From the NCBI GenBank assembly GCA_037126765.1, contig JBBCBC010000017.1, positions 26,465,916 through 26,529,915 of the forward strand: a DNA stretch of 64,000 nt, given 5' to 3'. Under the pieces are notes generated by a model. It was not told the origin of the DNA and ran no database searches. It saw nothing but the letters and a program-made list of their open reading frames with translations. A program made the position numbers and the translations under genes. This DNA comes from Stenogyne calaminthoides. Lineage: Eukaryota > Streptophyta > Magnoliopsida > Lamiales > Lamiaceae. Below are positions 44,006-54,800 of this stretch, piece after piece (the first letter of the stretch is position 1; each line of letters opens with the position of its first letter).

Positions 44006-44518
44006 TTGATGAGGCGTAAAATCGAAGAAGAGATTCGGGACGAGAGCGAAGAAAGGAAAAGGCCGGAAAATCATGCGGAACCTCACCGCCAAAGAAGAGT
44101 TGATGAGATCATTCCAAAAACTGCTGCACATGCTAAGAGGTTTGAGGAATGGAATAAGATCATAAGTGAATGGCTTCTGGATGCTTTTGTTCTTGATCTT
44201 GTTCCACGAGAAGAATCTCCAGATGATGAATTCCTCAACTGGTTGGAAAACAAATATCCAGATTTTCTGAAGTATCTGGAAAATGAGGCCAAACTTATCA
44301 ATGTAAAAATATCTCGCCAAGAGTATGATCTGTTGGATTACTCGAAGAAGGCAGATGGCTCATTTGACAGACTGGCATTTCAGAGATTCTATTTTGACAT
44401 CCTGAGCAAAATGCACATAACTGATCCTCAGCAGACCAATGATGCCAAATGGAAACTATATCAGATTTTCAACGTACCTCAAGATCAAAGAGAGATGCCA
44501 GAAGGATATAACATGTAA
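44006..44518 (+). pseudogene. C-terminal module of G ORF3-like gene
   Basis: 170 codons are open. FEEWNKIISEWLLDAFV, then DEFLNWLENKYPDFLKYLE correspond in position and pattern to the C-terminal module of FD/H/I (WFYYEILREWRG, EAFIEYLLTFYPKYLQ). The ATG at 44006 is probably internal. The end (PEGYNM, stop at 44518) is followed by 185 bp of 3' UTR and then the PPT. Function unknown. Confidence 0.65.
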
Positions 44519-44717
44519 TCGACTTCTCAGGATCAGCTGTTTTTAAATTCAAACTTTTCTGATGTAACATGTAATCGACATATCTAATGAGAAAAGTTTA
44601 TTTTCTGATCCTAAGACAAAATCTCATTGTCTTCTGATTATGTGCTCTTTACTGTTCTATATTTATCAACTGTGTTTGGTTTCTCAGGTGTTTTGGTTTT
44701 ATCAAAAAGGGGGAAAT
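44519..44717 (+). other. Element G 3' UTR and polypurine tract
   Basis: Two copies of TAACATGTAATCGAC (44511, 44566) lie here. The tract AAAAGGGGGAAAT (44705-44717) sits directly before the LTR and matches the PPT of J. Confidence 0.75.
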
Positions 44718-45040
44718 TGTTGGGAAATTTATAGTTTTGATAAAAGTTCCAGAAACACATGTAATAGGACCAGTCAGACCTGTTAGCTGACTGATGTTTA
44801 TATTACCGTTTATAGAATACCAGTTGATAATTTCTGTATAGAACAACTGATGTAATAGATAAGTCACATATTGAGGGGGAACCTCAATATGTATTGGTCA
44901 GATCTGAAGATTCAAAGAACAGCTGATATTCGACAGGCCAGAATGCAAGAGAAGAACAGAAAATCAGATCGATCTGATCTAGTTAGATATCTCAGCTGAA
45001 GTCATAAAGCTCAAACTCAGAATATATGGCTGCAGGAAGC
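44718..45040 (+). repeat. Element G 3' LTR (internally deleted)
   Basis: Begins TGTTGGGAAATTTATAG. Its first 174 bp match 34688-34514 inverted, and 44904-45022 match 40413-40530. It then runs into a PBS-like site instead of an LTR end. Confidence 0.75.
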
Positions 45041-45041
45041 T

Positions 45042-45053
45042 TGGTATCAGAGC
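45042..45053 (+). promoter_or_regulatory. PBS-like site after G LTR
   Basis: TGGTATCAGAGC. Its position after a 3' LTR is abnormal and suggests a tandem or recombined copy. Confidence 0.7.
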
Positions 45054-45271
45054 AAGGGTGCAAATGCAAATTTGATTTCAAAAAGCCTTTTAGAGAAATT
45101 TGCATCACAAGGACAGCGTGTAGAAATCACGCGACTGATAATTGGATAAATTTAAATCGGATTGACATATCGAAATATACAGACGATAATTACGCATGTC
45201 AAATCGCGCCAACTTAGGGAATAGAGACTACTATTCTAGACTAAGGTTTGGCGGTAACACTTATCCCAGGA
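45054..45271 (+). other. Leader-like sequence at right end of G
   Basis: 218 bp of AT-rich sequence with no recognised coding content, ending where LTR X resumes. Confidence 0.45.
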
Positions 45272-45780
45272 ATTTGCTTTCTGTTTTGCTCTGATTAACT
45301 GTTGCATATCTTTGAACTGAAAGCATATTTTCACTGATATTCAGTTGGAACCAATCCACTGAAGTTGCATCTGAATTGAATCACAGCCTAATCACTATTC
45401 CATTAAAAAGGAAGTCTTTTCAGCAAAGCTTAAAACGAGTATAAACTAAGGGCTAACCATTCCGCACATCTGAGAAGCTAGAATAGATAGTTGCCAAACT
45501 GAACTTACTCTTCTGAGGGTTCAGTAAGTTAGTTATCTGATCCAAGCAGCTCAGGATCTCTGAAAACTTAGGATCAGTTGGGATTATCTGAGGAATCTGA
45601 AAGCAGCTCAGGATCAATGTCTCAGGTAGACTTTGACTCAGGGCGATCTGTGCTTATCAGGACCAAATCATCAGGACAACCTGACCCAAGCTGACCTCAG
45701 TAAAGAAAAGTTTTAAAAACACTGAACACGTGTATTCCCCCCCATACATGTGTAAGACTCGTTTGCACCGGGACCAACAC
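45272..45780 (+). repeat. Solo LTR X, second part
   Basis: Continues X from the G insertion point (TTTGCTTTCTG) to the LTR end GGGACCAACA at 45780. There is no PBS after it; the next bases are CTTGA, the TSD. This supports a solo LTR. Confidence 0.85.
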
Positions 45781-47047
45781 TTGAGTTTTCCGGCTGACTC
45801 ATTGCAACTTACTAACTCAAACACACACAAGTGTTCAGACTACCACGAGTAGCTTACTAACTTCTTCTCTAGAGTTTTCTGGCTAACTCACTGTAGCTTA
45901 CTCACTCTTTACAACTCTAACTCATCAACAAATCACACACAAACTACCTTAACAAAGGGATTGGGTTTTGGGTTCGTTTCCAACTAGGGTGAGATATCCT
46001 TTACAATAAGAACAAATGCAAAGGCTAGGATATCTCTACTAAGCTTTGGATATTTCTTATCAATCTAGGCTTAGTGAATGAGCTCTCTCCAATGTGAAAC
46101 ACTTGGGAAATTCTAGGGTTTTCGAGTGCTTCAAATTGCAATAATACGAATAAGATCTTGAGTTGCTTGAAATTTCCCGTAACCTCTCAATGTAGAAGGT
46201 CACTAGTATTTATAGGCAACCTTCACCAAGGTTACTCTTGAAAAACTATCCGTTGGAGGAGATAGTATCAAGGGTTCCTCTTCTAGTGTTTGATGAACGA
46301 CTATATTTAGGGTTTGAACACTCCCTTGCATGTTTTAGGAAATATGCAGCCATGTAGCCAATCACCAATTTTTGCAGTCTGGAACTTAGTACTACTGACA
46401 TAATTCAGGGTCCTGTCGCTTTTAGTGTCAGTAAAGTACAGTGTTGTCTTCCTCTGATTGGTTCTTTTCTTCAGTGAATGTAGACAAATAAAACGGCTCT
46501 TTTAGGTCAATCTCTCAGTATGAGACATCCTTAAACAACACCTAGACTAAGTTCCTTTTGTCTGCACTTGAATGTTTTGGGCAATATCTACTTTTCTGAA
46601 CTTGTATGTTTTCCTCAGTTTTGTATGAATTCAGATAGATATTTCTTCAGTGCCTCTGAACATTCACGTCTTTCTGAGTCTTCAGGTACTTAGTATCTTC
46701 TGAACATTTATTCAGTTTCTTCTGAATCATTCTGGTTTATCTGAGTCCTTCAATATCTTCAGGAACTTACTGAGTCTTTCAGTTCCTCTGACTCTTCTGA
46801 GTCTTCAGTTCTACTGATTCTTCAGTTCTACTGATTCTTCAACTACTCAATATCTCCTGAGTCTTCAGTTCTTCAGTATCTTCAAAATCTAACATGAACT
46901 ATATCTGCTGGCTATACATGGTGCGGATAACTTCCTGAACAATCTATACTGAAACCTGACTAAGTCTATCGAGATTATCCTGAACATGTCATACTCAGGG
47001 GTTTTGGGATCTAATCAGAACTTCTTTATTAAATTCATCTCCCAACA
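45781..47047 (-). repeat. Element FD 5' LTR, outer part
   Basis: Starts CTTGAGTTTTCCGG (TSD copy of X) and ends ATCTCCCAACA at 47047, inside the RNase H gene of H. Colinear with 28377-29714. A reverse TATA (TATTTATAG) is at 46207-46215. Confidence 0.88.
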
Positions 47048-47268
47048 ATAGTGTAATTGCTATTACACAAAATCCAGTATTGCACACCAGATGTAAGCAT
47101 GTTGATATCAGACATCACTTCATCAGAGATCATGTTGAAAAGAAGGATATCAGAATGGAGAAAATTCATACTGATAAACAAAGAGCTGATATCTTTACTA
47201 AACCTTTGGTTGAATCAAGATTTCAGGAACTATCAGTTGAATTAGGTATGTTGGATCCAAGTGAATAA
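47048..47268 (+). pseudogene. Element H RNase H C-terminal part
   Basis: Begins mid-codon in NSVIAITQNPVLHTRCKH and ends LGMLDPSE then TAA at 47268. Nearly identical to 34015-34220 of FD on the opposite strand. Confidence 0.9.
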
Positions 47269-47887
47269 GGCAAATCTGAAAAATTGAAGGTTTTCAGATG
47301 CATGAAGTTTTTCAGGTTCTACTGAAAAACTCAGGATAAAATGAAGGTCCTGAACACTGAGTCTTGGGAAACTCAGTAATCCTGAAGTTCAGTACTCAGT
47401 TTTATACTGACATTTTATCAAGGTTAAAACTCAGTAAGACTGACAATTAAAATTAGTTTGAAGAAGTTAGTGACTCATGCACCACATTTATTGTCTAACT
47501 GAATCTCAGTAATCATTGGCAATAAATGATAAAACACCTGAGAAAATATTTGGGAGGGACGTTTGAAATTCTCGAGGAAAGTCAATGGTCTGCAGGAACA
47601 GTAATTAAATCACTGTTCATTATTCACCAATAAAGATAAATTGGCGGCTAAGTACTTGCGAAATCATCCTTTCAATTATCCATTTTAGCCGGTTTTAATC
47701 TTGACCGTCAATCCCTTAATCCACGCGACTTTCCATGAATCAAAGTCTTATACCCTTTACTAAGACTTCATTCAAGCCATATTTCAAAAACCTTCATCTT
47801 CACGACACTCTGTATTCCCAAAATCTCCGATTACTCAAATTCTCCACTTTCAAAAAAAAAAAAAACCCTTCACTAAAACTCACCAAA
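47269..47887 (+). other. Spacer between RNase H and ORF3 in H
   Basis: Non-coding, 619 bp, colinear with the FD spacer. Contains two pyrimidine-AG tracts (GGTTTTCAG, GTTTTTCAG near 47290-47315) and an A14 run at 47853-47866. Confidence 0.6.
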
Positions 47888-48435
47888 ATGACGCTCTCTG
47901 TCTACCACAAACTCGCCGTTACCAACAAACCCTGGTACGAGAATGTCGTTTCTCTGGAAAGCACAACCAACGCAGCTCACGAGGAGGAAGTGTTGCATAT
48001 GCTTCGTTTGGCAAAGCTTATCTGTCTGGTAGCAAATCAACCAGATGCCGAATACGCCAAAGAGGTAATAGAGTTTGTTGCCAATATGCAATTAGATGAA
48101 GAAAATTGCATAGACTCTAAGATTACGGTGTCGCATCTTGTACGAACAGAAAAATATGTGGATTTTGTTAGGGAGTTGTATATTATTCCTAAGAATTTAA
48201 ATGCCATATATGAGTTGAATGACCGAGGGGAAGACCCTACTATGTACATGGTGGGAGGGGAACAAGAATACTTGGATCAAATTGTTGAGCATCCGGTAAA
48301 GTTTGAAGCTACTTTGAATAAAAAGCATTTGAAGCCTAAATATCGAGTACTGTTAGATATTGTGAGCAAATGCATTATGAGTGGATCTGGTAGTTTCGAG
48401 CAGATAAGCAAGCCTAAGTTGAGGCTAATGGCGGC
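47888..48435 (+). pseudogene. Element H ORF3, N-terminal exon-like part before insertion of I
   Basis: The ATG at 47888 (MTLSVYHKLAVTNKPWYE) is chosen because FD starts at the same residue; an upstream in-frame ATG at 47735 lies in sequence that is non-coding in the other copies. 182 codons are open without a stop: LRLAKLICLVANQPDAEYA, YVDFVRELYIIPKNL, KKHLKPKYRVLLDIVSKC, then LRLMAA, where I is inserted. It continues at 61225. Confidence 0.85.
48431..48435. repeat. Left TSD of element I (GCGGC)
   Basis: Identical to 61225-61229; with one copy removed, ORF3 of H reads through in frame. Confidence 0.93.
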
Positions 48436-48946
48436 TGTTGGTCCTGGTGCAAACGAGTCTTACACGTGTATGGGGGGGAATACATGTGTTCAGTGTTTTT
48501 AAAACTTTTTCTTACTGAGGTCAGCTTGGGTCAGATAATCCTGAAGATTAGGTTCTGAGAAGCACAGATCGCTCTGAGTCAAAGTCTACTTAGACAGTGA
48601 TCCTGAGCTGCTTTCAGATACCTCAGATAATCCCAACTGAGTCCTGAGTGTCAGAGATCCTGAGTTGCTTGGATCAGATAACTAACTTACTAAATCCTCA
48701 AATGAGAATTCAGTTTGGTAACTATCTGTTCTAGCTACTCAGTCGTGCGGAATGGTTGGCCCTTAGTTTATACTCGTTTTAAGCTTTGCTGAAAATCTTC
48801 CCTTTATGAAATAGTGATTAAGCTATGATTCACTTATGCAACTTCAGTGGATTGATTCCAACTGGATATCAGTGAAAAGTATGCTTTCAAAAACAAGTCA
48901 ATGCAACAGTTAAGCACAGATAAGGAAAGCAAAAAAAAAACACAGC
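48436..48946 (-). repeat. Element I 3' LTR, truncated
   Basis: The first 511 bp (plus-strand view) match 59196-59706 closely up to ACACAGC. The rest of the LTR and the PPT, about 1.5 kb, are deleted, and the next sequence is the 3' UTR. The intact TSD shows the deletion came after insertion. Confidence 0.88.
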
Positions 48947-49138
48947 CATTCATTGAGATATTCATTCAGAGATATTATCTTTTGAGCATAATGATAAATC
49001 TTCATTGATGATTGGTATCCCATTACATATTACAATGAGTTTATCAACAAAATCAAAAAGACAAAAATTTAAAGATTACAGAATCTTCTGAGTCTTCAGT
49101 CTTCAGTCTTCAGATTAGGCTCTTCAGTCTTCTGCTCT
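48947..49138 (-). other. Element I 3' UTR
   Basis: Non-coding. GATATTATC..TGAGCATAA.GATAAAT matches the 3' UTR of FD at about 29730. Confidence 0.65.
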
Positions 49139-52100
49139 TCAGTTTGCTTCATTCTCAACTTCATCAGCGGGCACCTCCAGGTCGAACATTCCGAAAAATA
49201 TCTTCTTCAACTCATTTCTCTCCTTAATGATATAAGGATTGTTTCCTGTTAGACCCAACTGACCAGCATACTGAGCAATTTCTTGAGTAATGACCTTCTC
49301 ATTCACCAAGCCATTACCAAGTCTTGGAGGAGGATAGGAATATGGACCAGGGGCTACTATCTGTACCTCTCCTTCATCCGCAAGGTTAATCCAGCCCTGT
49401 AGATACTTTGGATAGAAGGTTAGGAGATATTCAATGAATGCTTCATTCTGATCTGAGCTTTCCCCTCTCCATTCCCTGAGAACATCATAATTGAACCAGA
49501 AGGTTCTCTTGACTTCTTCCCACATATCGTTGAGTTTGATAGGCACCCATTTATCAACGTGGGGCCACTTTAGTGCTTTTGATGTTCCTTTCCTCTTTCT
49601 CGCAAACTTCCTGAATTCACTCCTTCGCTTCTGCTCTTCGTCTACTTTCTTTCTGATCACAGACGCTCCTGAGACCGAAGCAGCAGCTTTCTTAGCTTGT
49701 TCTATTTGGAGTGTCTTCAGAGCATCTCTCGTGTTGAAGACTTTCTTCTGAGGTTGAGACTCAGATTCTTCCGTTTCTTCATCATCCAGAATCAGCTTTC
49801 TCTGGATTGGCTTTGAAGCCTTCGCACGTTTTCTTACAGGTTGAACAACGCCCAAGGCTTTCCTCTTCATAGGCAATTCAGCAGCAGCCTGGCTTGTTCC
49901 AACCTTTGCTCTAGCACTCAGTTTCTCTCTTGCAACATCAAGCATGGTTTGCTCAGAAACTCGAGTGTAGATAGGGTTTTCTACCTGAGCGAACTTCAAC
50001 TTCTCAGTAGCTTCGACTTCTCTTAAGGCTTTGGCTAGATTCTACATTTCAGCATCTTTCTGAGACTTCTTCTCCAAAGTACGTGCCATGAACTTTCTGA
50101 GGTCTTCACCTTCCTTTTCCCCCTTCTTGGCACCGTAATTTGGAAGAAGTCTGGAGAGTGCTGTGTCCATGTGATATTGTTCTTTGCTCACACAGTGAAC
50201 TTCTACTGCTATCTGATCTTGTTCGTCTTCCAGCCTCCTTAGATGGTTCTTGGCCACAGAAAATTCTTCAGATAAGTGGGCAAACTGGCCAGAGAGTGCT
50301 TCTTTGAACATCTCCGTCATCTTGGTCATGAGCATTGAGCTCATTTCCTCAACATCAGATTTTATCATCACTTCATTTCTCTCTGCCAACTTTACCTTTA
50401 GAAATGCAGTTAATTCCTGGTGCTTCTGATTCATTTCAGCACTGAGCTCAGCCTTGACTCCCTCCAGCTTTTCATTCAGCTTATCTTCCATGGAGGTCAT
50501 CTGTGAGGTCAGAGTGTTTTGGATTAGCACCAGCTCTGAAGAGTGACTAAGACTTTCCTGTTGAGCTTGATTGGCCAATGTTTCTTCCATCTGAGCAATT
50601 TTGATCATCATTGGCTCAACCTTCTCAAGCTTCTCCATCAAGGGAGTGAGATCAATCTCAAGAACCTTCTGCACCTTCTGTGCTGTTTGATCATCCTGAG
50701 CTTCAGCTTCATTCTGAGCTCCAGTCTCCAACTGAGCCTCAGTCTGTTTATCGGACAATTCAGAATTAAAGATAGAACTTTCAGTAACTTTGGCATAATT
50801 GTTAATAGTGCCAAAAGGTACCTGAAGAGTGCTAGCTTCAGTCTGAGGTTGACCAATTTCAGGTTGATCAGCAACAGAAGTCTCCTTTTCCATCTGAGAC
50901 TGATCCTCAGCATCTCCCTGTTGGTCCCCATCTCCATCTTGAGATTTGTCTCCGCTGCTTGGGGCACCAACTTCAGTAGCTTTTCTTTCAGCTAACTTCC
51001 TCTGAACCAGCTCATCAAAATTGGAGTTTTTAATCCTGAGCTTTGTCCTTCTGAACCCTGAGAAGTCAGTCAGAAAGGCTGTCTCCTCATTCCACCAGTC
51101 TTCCCCTCTGAAAGCAGCAATATCAAGCATCTCGGGAAGAGTCTGATTGAGAATGAACACAGTTGTCCTTAATCTGAAGAAAACATCTTGCAGATCAGGG
51201 TATGAGCTGAGCTCAGGGTAGCGGTCAAGAATGAACCGTTCCCCCTTGATCCTCCACTCGCCTTCTTCAGCCTCGCCCTTCTTCCATCTCGGGCTCTCTG
51301 GTTCAGTTGAAGCATCAGCTGAGGGATCAAGTAGTAGATCACTCAGGAGCTCATCAAGAATATTCTGCTCCTGAGTCTCAGCAGCCTCTGAAGGTTGTGC
51401 AGTCAGGTCCTCAGTTTTCATCTGAGTGGGTTCTGAGTCCTGAGCTGACACTTCCTCAGATTGGTTCTGAGTTGGCTCTTCTGCTGTCTTAGCCGGCACT
51501 TTTTTAGTAGGAATCTCTGAGGCCTGAGTTCCTTTGAAAATTTCCTTAGAAATTTTGTCTGAACTTAGAGATGTCTCAAGCACCTCAGAGAAGACCTGCT
51601 CCTCAGTCTGTTCTTGTGCCTTTGAGATAACCTGAGCCAAAACTTCCAATGGCGAACTCTGAGCGGTTTGACCCTCAGGTTGAATCTCCTCAGAATCACT
51701 GTCATCTTCATCAGTGAGAACCACCAATCTTCTGCGCTTTGGGGCAAGGTTCTTCTGCTTCATTATTTTTGCACCTTGCTCCATCTTTGCCTCCAACAAA
51801 ACCTTCCCCCTGGTTTGTTGAGTCTCTTTTTCAGCCGCAACTGGTGATTCTACCTTCTTTTCTCTCTTCCCCCTGATGGCCTGCTTCTTTGCAGCAATGG
51901 GCTTAAAGGGAATGGGGTCGAATTGGAGAAGATATCCTCCTCCTCTCTTTTTCAGCCGCAACTGGTGAGTCAACCTTCTTCAAAACTTTGGTCTACTCAC
52001 TCACCGTCTGAATCAAAAATTTTAGCCAGTTGAAGTCAGTGGTGGGTAGGCCTCGATTGCCGCCATCAATCTGAGCTTCGGGGTACTGATCTGCTCAAAA

Positions 52101-52608
52101 CTCCCCGCAAGACTCATGATGCTCTTGCTCACAATATCCATCAACACACGATATTGTGGCTTTAAGTGCTTCTTATGCAATGTCGCCTCAAATTTAACAG
52201 GATTCTCAGCAATCCTATCTAAGTACTCCTGCTCTCTACCCGACATATACATCGTAGGATCCTCTCCTCTATCACAGAGCTCAAAACATCATTCATATTT
52301 TTCGGAACTATATACAGATCCCTCTCAAAATCGATGTATTTGGACGACTGCTCTAAATGTGATACAGTAATCTTAGAATGCATACAACCCTCTTCATCTA
52401 TCTTCAAGTTATAGATGAATTCGATTACCTCTTTCGCAAACTCGGGTCCGTGCAGTGGAAACTGCGACTAGTTGGGTGAGTTTAGCTTGATCGAATCATA
52501 TACGCAGAGCCTCTCTTACGGCTTTGAGTTGGTTATGCTTCGGTGAGATAACGAACTCGTACCATGGCTTGTTGGTTTCGCTAATCTCTCGAACAAGGTT
52601 GGAGCCAT
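49139..52608 (-). pseudogene. Element I ORF3, best preserved copy
   Basis: ATG at 52608 (MAPTLFERLA, then a frameshift into TNKPWYEFVIS). From 51973 to 49139 the frame is open for about 945 codons except for one TAG at 50042-50044. Modules: KKHLKPQYRVLMDIVSKSIM (52022-52252); a long Glu/Gln/Lys-rich region with ILDRYPELSSYPDLQDVFFR and WWNEET; coiled-coil stretches near 50200-50650 (MEDKLNEKLEGVKAEL, LTAFLKVKLAERNEVM); the basic KRKALGVVQPVRKRAKASK (possible nuclear signal); and the C-terminal WPHVDKWVPI, WFNYDVLREWRGE, AFIEYLLTFYPKYLQGWINL, PGPYSYPPPR. The N-terminal third is more damaged. Function unknown. Confidence 0.82.
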
Positions 52609-53240
52609 TTTAGAGATTGATTGAAGAAATGAAGCTTTAGGGTTTGGGAATTTAAGGCGAAGGAATTTATTTGCAGAGGATTTGGGAGCGAAGGGTTTGA
52701 TAAAATTTTGGCTTGAATGGCTTATTGGGGTTTATATAGCCGAGATCGTGGCGAATCGCATTGGTTAGGTGAAAAACAACGGTTGAGATTAATCTCCGAT
52801 TGTCGGGTATCTGAACCGATGATCTCCAAAAAAGTAAGCCGCCAAAACATCCTCATTGGTCATTAATGTAGCGAGCATTAAATATTTATTGACCTTCTTG
52901 AATTTAAAAGCGATCCCGCCAAAAAACATTCCTCGGGTGTTTTGTATTTATTGCGAATGATTCTTGAATTTTACTTAAGCAATAAATGAGTCGATGAGTC
53001 ATTACTTCTTCGGACTAATTTCCCTCTATCGGTCTTACCGAAGTCTTGACCTCGATAAAATGTCAATATAATAATCGAAAGTCTTGAATTAGTTCAAGAT
53101 AATTCTAAATCTTGACCTTGATGAATCTGAGTTTCGAGACTCGATTCAATATTTCCATTTTATCATGAGCTTCTCGGAAGAATTCGAGAAAACTTCATCA
53201 TCCGAAAATCTTCACTTTTTTGATTTTACTCTATACACTG
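52609..53240 (-). other. Spacer between RNase H and ORF3 in I
   Basis: Non-coding and colinear with those of FD and H, but many former CTG/CAG sites are changed (for example TACTGAGT in FD aligns with TAATCGAA here). Confidence 0.6.
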
Positions 53241-54800
53241 GTTCTAACATCCCTAATTCAACCTGAAAGTTCACGAAATCTTGATTCCGCCAAAGGTTTA
53301 GTCAAGATATCGACTCTTTTGCTTATTAGTATGAATTTTCTCCATCCTTATGTCCTTCTTCTCGACATGATCTACGATGAAGTGATGTCCGATATCCACA
53401 TGCTTGCATCGGTGTGCAATACGGATTTTGTGAAATAGCAATGGCACTATTATTGTCACAAAATATTGGTACTTCATTGGCTACAACTTTGTAATCCCTT
53501 AATTGTTATGCGAGCCAAAGAATCGAAACACAATGACTTCCCCGCAACCATGTATTCAAACTTCAGATGAGTCAGAGTTGCTCTGAGGCATTTCTTGAAA
53601 ACCAAGATATCACCTTACTTCCTAGAAATTGACAAGTTCTGAAGTGGACTTCTGTCAATCTGCAACCTCCATAATCGACATCGAGTAACCGGTTAATTCA
53701 AGGTTATCATCATTTGGATACCATAATCCTCTATTCTTTGTTCCTTAAGATACTTGATCTTTTTGGCGACTTCCATGTGACTAACCTTAGGATTAGCTTG
53801 GTATCTTGCACATATCCCAACAAACAAATGTTATATCCGGCCTACTTTGCGTGAGATAAAGCAATGATCCAATGATTCCTCTATAATCGATATGACTCAC
53901 CGATTTGCCTTGTAATCGGGATCCATCTTGTAGTTAGTATTCATAGGAATCCTAATCGTATTGCAGTCTGTACACCATATTTAGCAATCGGATCTACGGT
54001 GTATTTTGCTGGTTGATGAATATTCCTTCCTTTGATTGTTTCACTTGAAGACCTAGAAAGAAATTCATCTCTCCCATCATTGACATCTCAAACTTGCCTT
54101 TTCATCGGTGTTGAAAAATTTTCACCACGGTGATGGTTTGGAGATCCAAAAATGATGTCATCAACATATATCCGAACTAGTAAGATATCTTCCCCATCCT
54201 CTATCCGAACGAGTTCTATCAATGATCCCTTTGACAAAACCATGGTCAGTAAGAAACTGAGAAAGAGTATCATACCATGCTCTGGGTGCTTGTTTGAGAC
54301 CATACAAAGCTTTTCTGAGCCTGTAAACTTGGTCATTTTGTTTGAAACCAGGAGGTTGTTCCACATAAACCTCTTCTTTAAGCACACCGTTCAGAAATGC
54401 ACTTTTCACATCCATTTGATAGGTATGTGAACTTCATGAGGCAAAGATATGCAAGAAACAATCGATGGCTTCTAGTCTTGCAACAGGTGCAAAGGTTTCA
54501 TCATAATCCAAGCCTTCTTCTTGGGAATAACCTTGTGCAACTAGCCTTGCCTTGTTTCTCACAATGTTGTTGTTTTCATCTCTTTTATTCTTGAAAACTC
54601 ACTTGGTTCCAATGACATTGTGCCTTTCTGGTTTATCTACCAGCTCCCATACTTCATTCCTTGAGAATTGATTCAGCTCATCTTGCATAGAAGAATCTAA
54701 TGAGAATCTTGTAGAGCTTCACCAATCTCGATGAGGTTCTTTCTCGATAGGAAGCGGCGAGAATAGTGCACTCTCACCATGTTGTTTTAACACCTTCGGT
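53241..54800 (-). pseudogene. Element I reverse transcriptase and RNase H, broken
   Basis: RNase H (about 53241-53530) keeps CDNNSAIAI and the tail in several frames. RT shows [54 protein letters not shown] and catalytic YVDD at 54157-54168 followed by IIFGSPNH. At least one frameshift falls between ALYGLKQ and YVDD, with several more on either side. Confidence 0.85.

Larger units (their letters stand above)
40413..45271 (+). mobile_element. Element G: SIRE-related element reduced to LTR sequence and ORF3-like genes
   Basis: The 5' LTR begins inverted at 34688-34514 and continues at 40413. The body has no gag or pol but holds ORF3-like reading frames (41419-43017, 44006-44518), a PPT (44704-44717) and a 3' LTR copy (44718 to about 45040). 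A PBS-like site (45042-45053) and leader-like DNA then run to 45271. Flanks CTTTG (inverted at 34689-34693) and ATTTG (45272-45276) may be a TSD with one mismatch in solo LTR X. The right end is unusual, as if a second internal region started there. Confidence 0.65.
27744..47047 (-). mobile_element. Element FD: SIRE/Maximus-like copia with ORF3, rearranged by an internal inversion
   Basis: Original order on the minus strand: 5' LTR (45781-47047 plus inverted 36303-36937), PBS, gag, protease and integrase (now inverted at 36940-40412), rest of integrase, RNase H, ORF3, 3' LTR (27744-29714). RT is deleted. X and G are nested in the 5' LTR. Re-inverting about 34514-40412 restores one continuous integrase and one continuous LTR. 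The right end lies in the RNase H gene of H. No matching TSD is visible at the left end, which has been altered. Confidence 0.75.

Noticed and set aside
47735..47887. Upstream in-frame ATG of ORF3 in H
   Set aside because: The corresponding region of FD is non-coding, and all comparable copies begin at the position equal to 47888.
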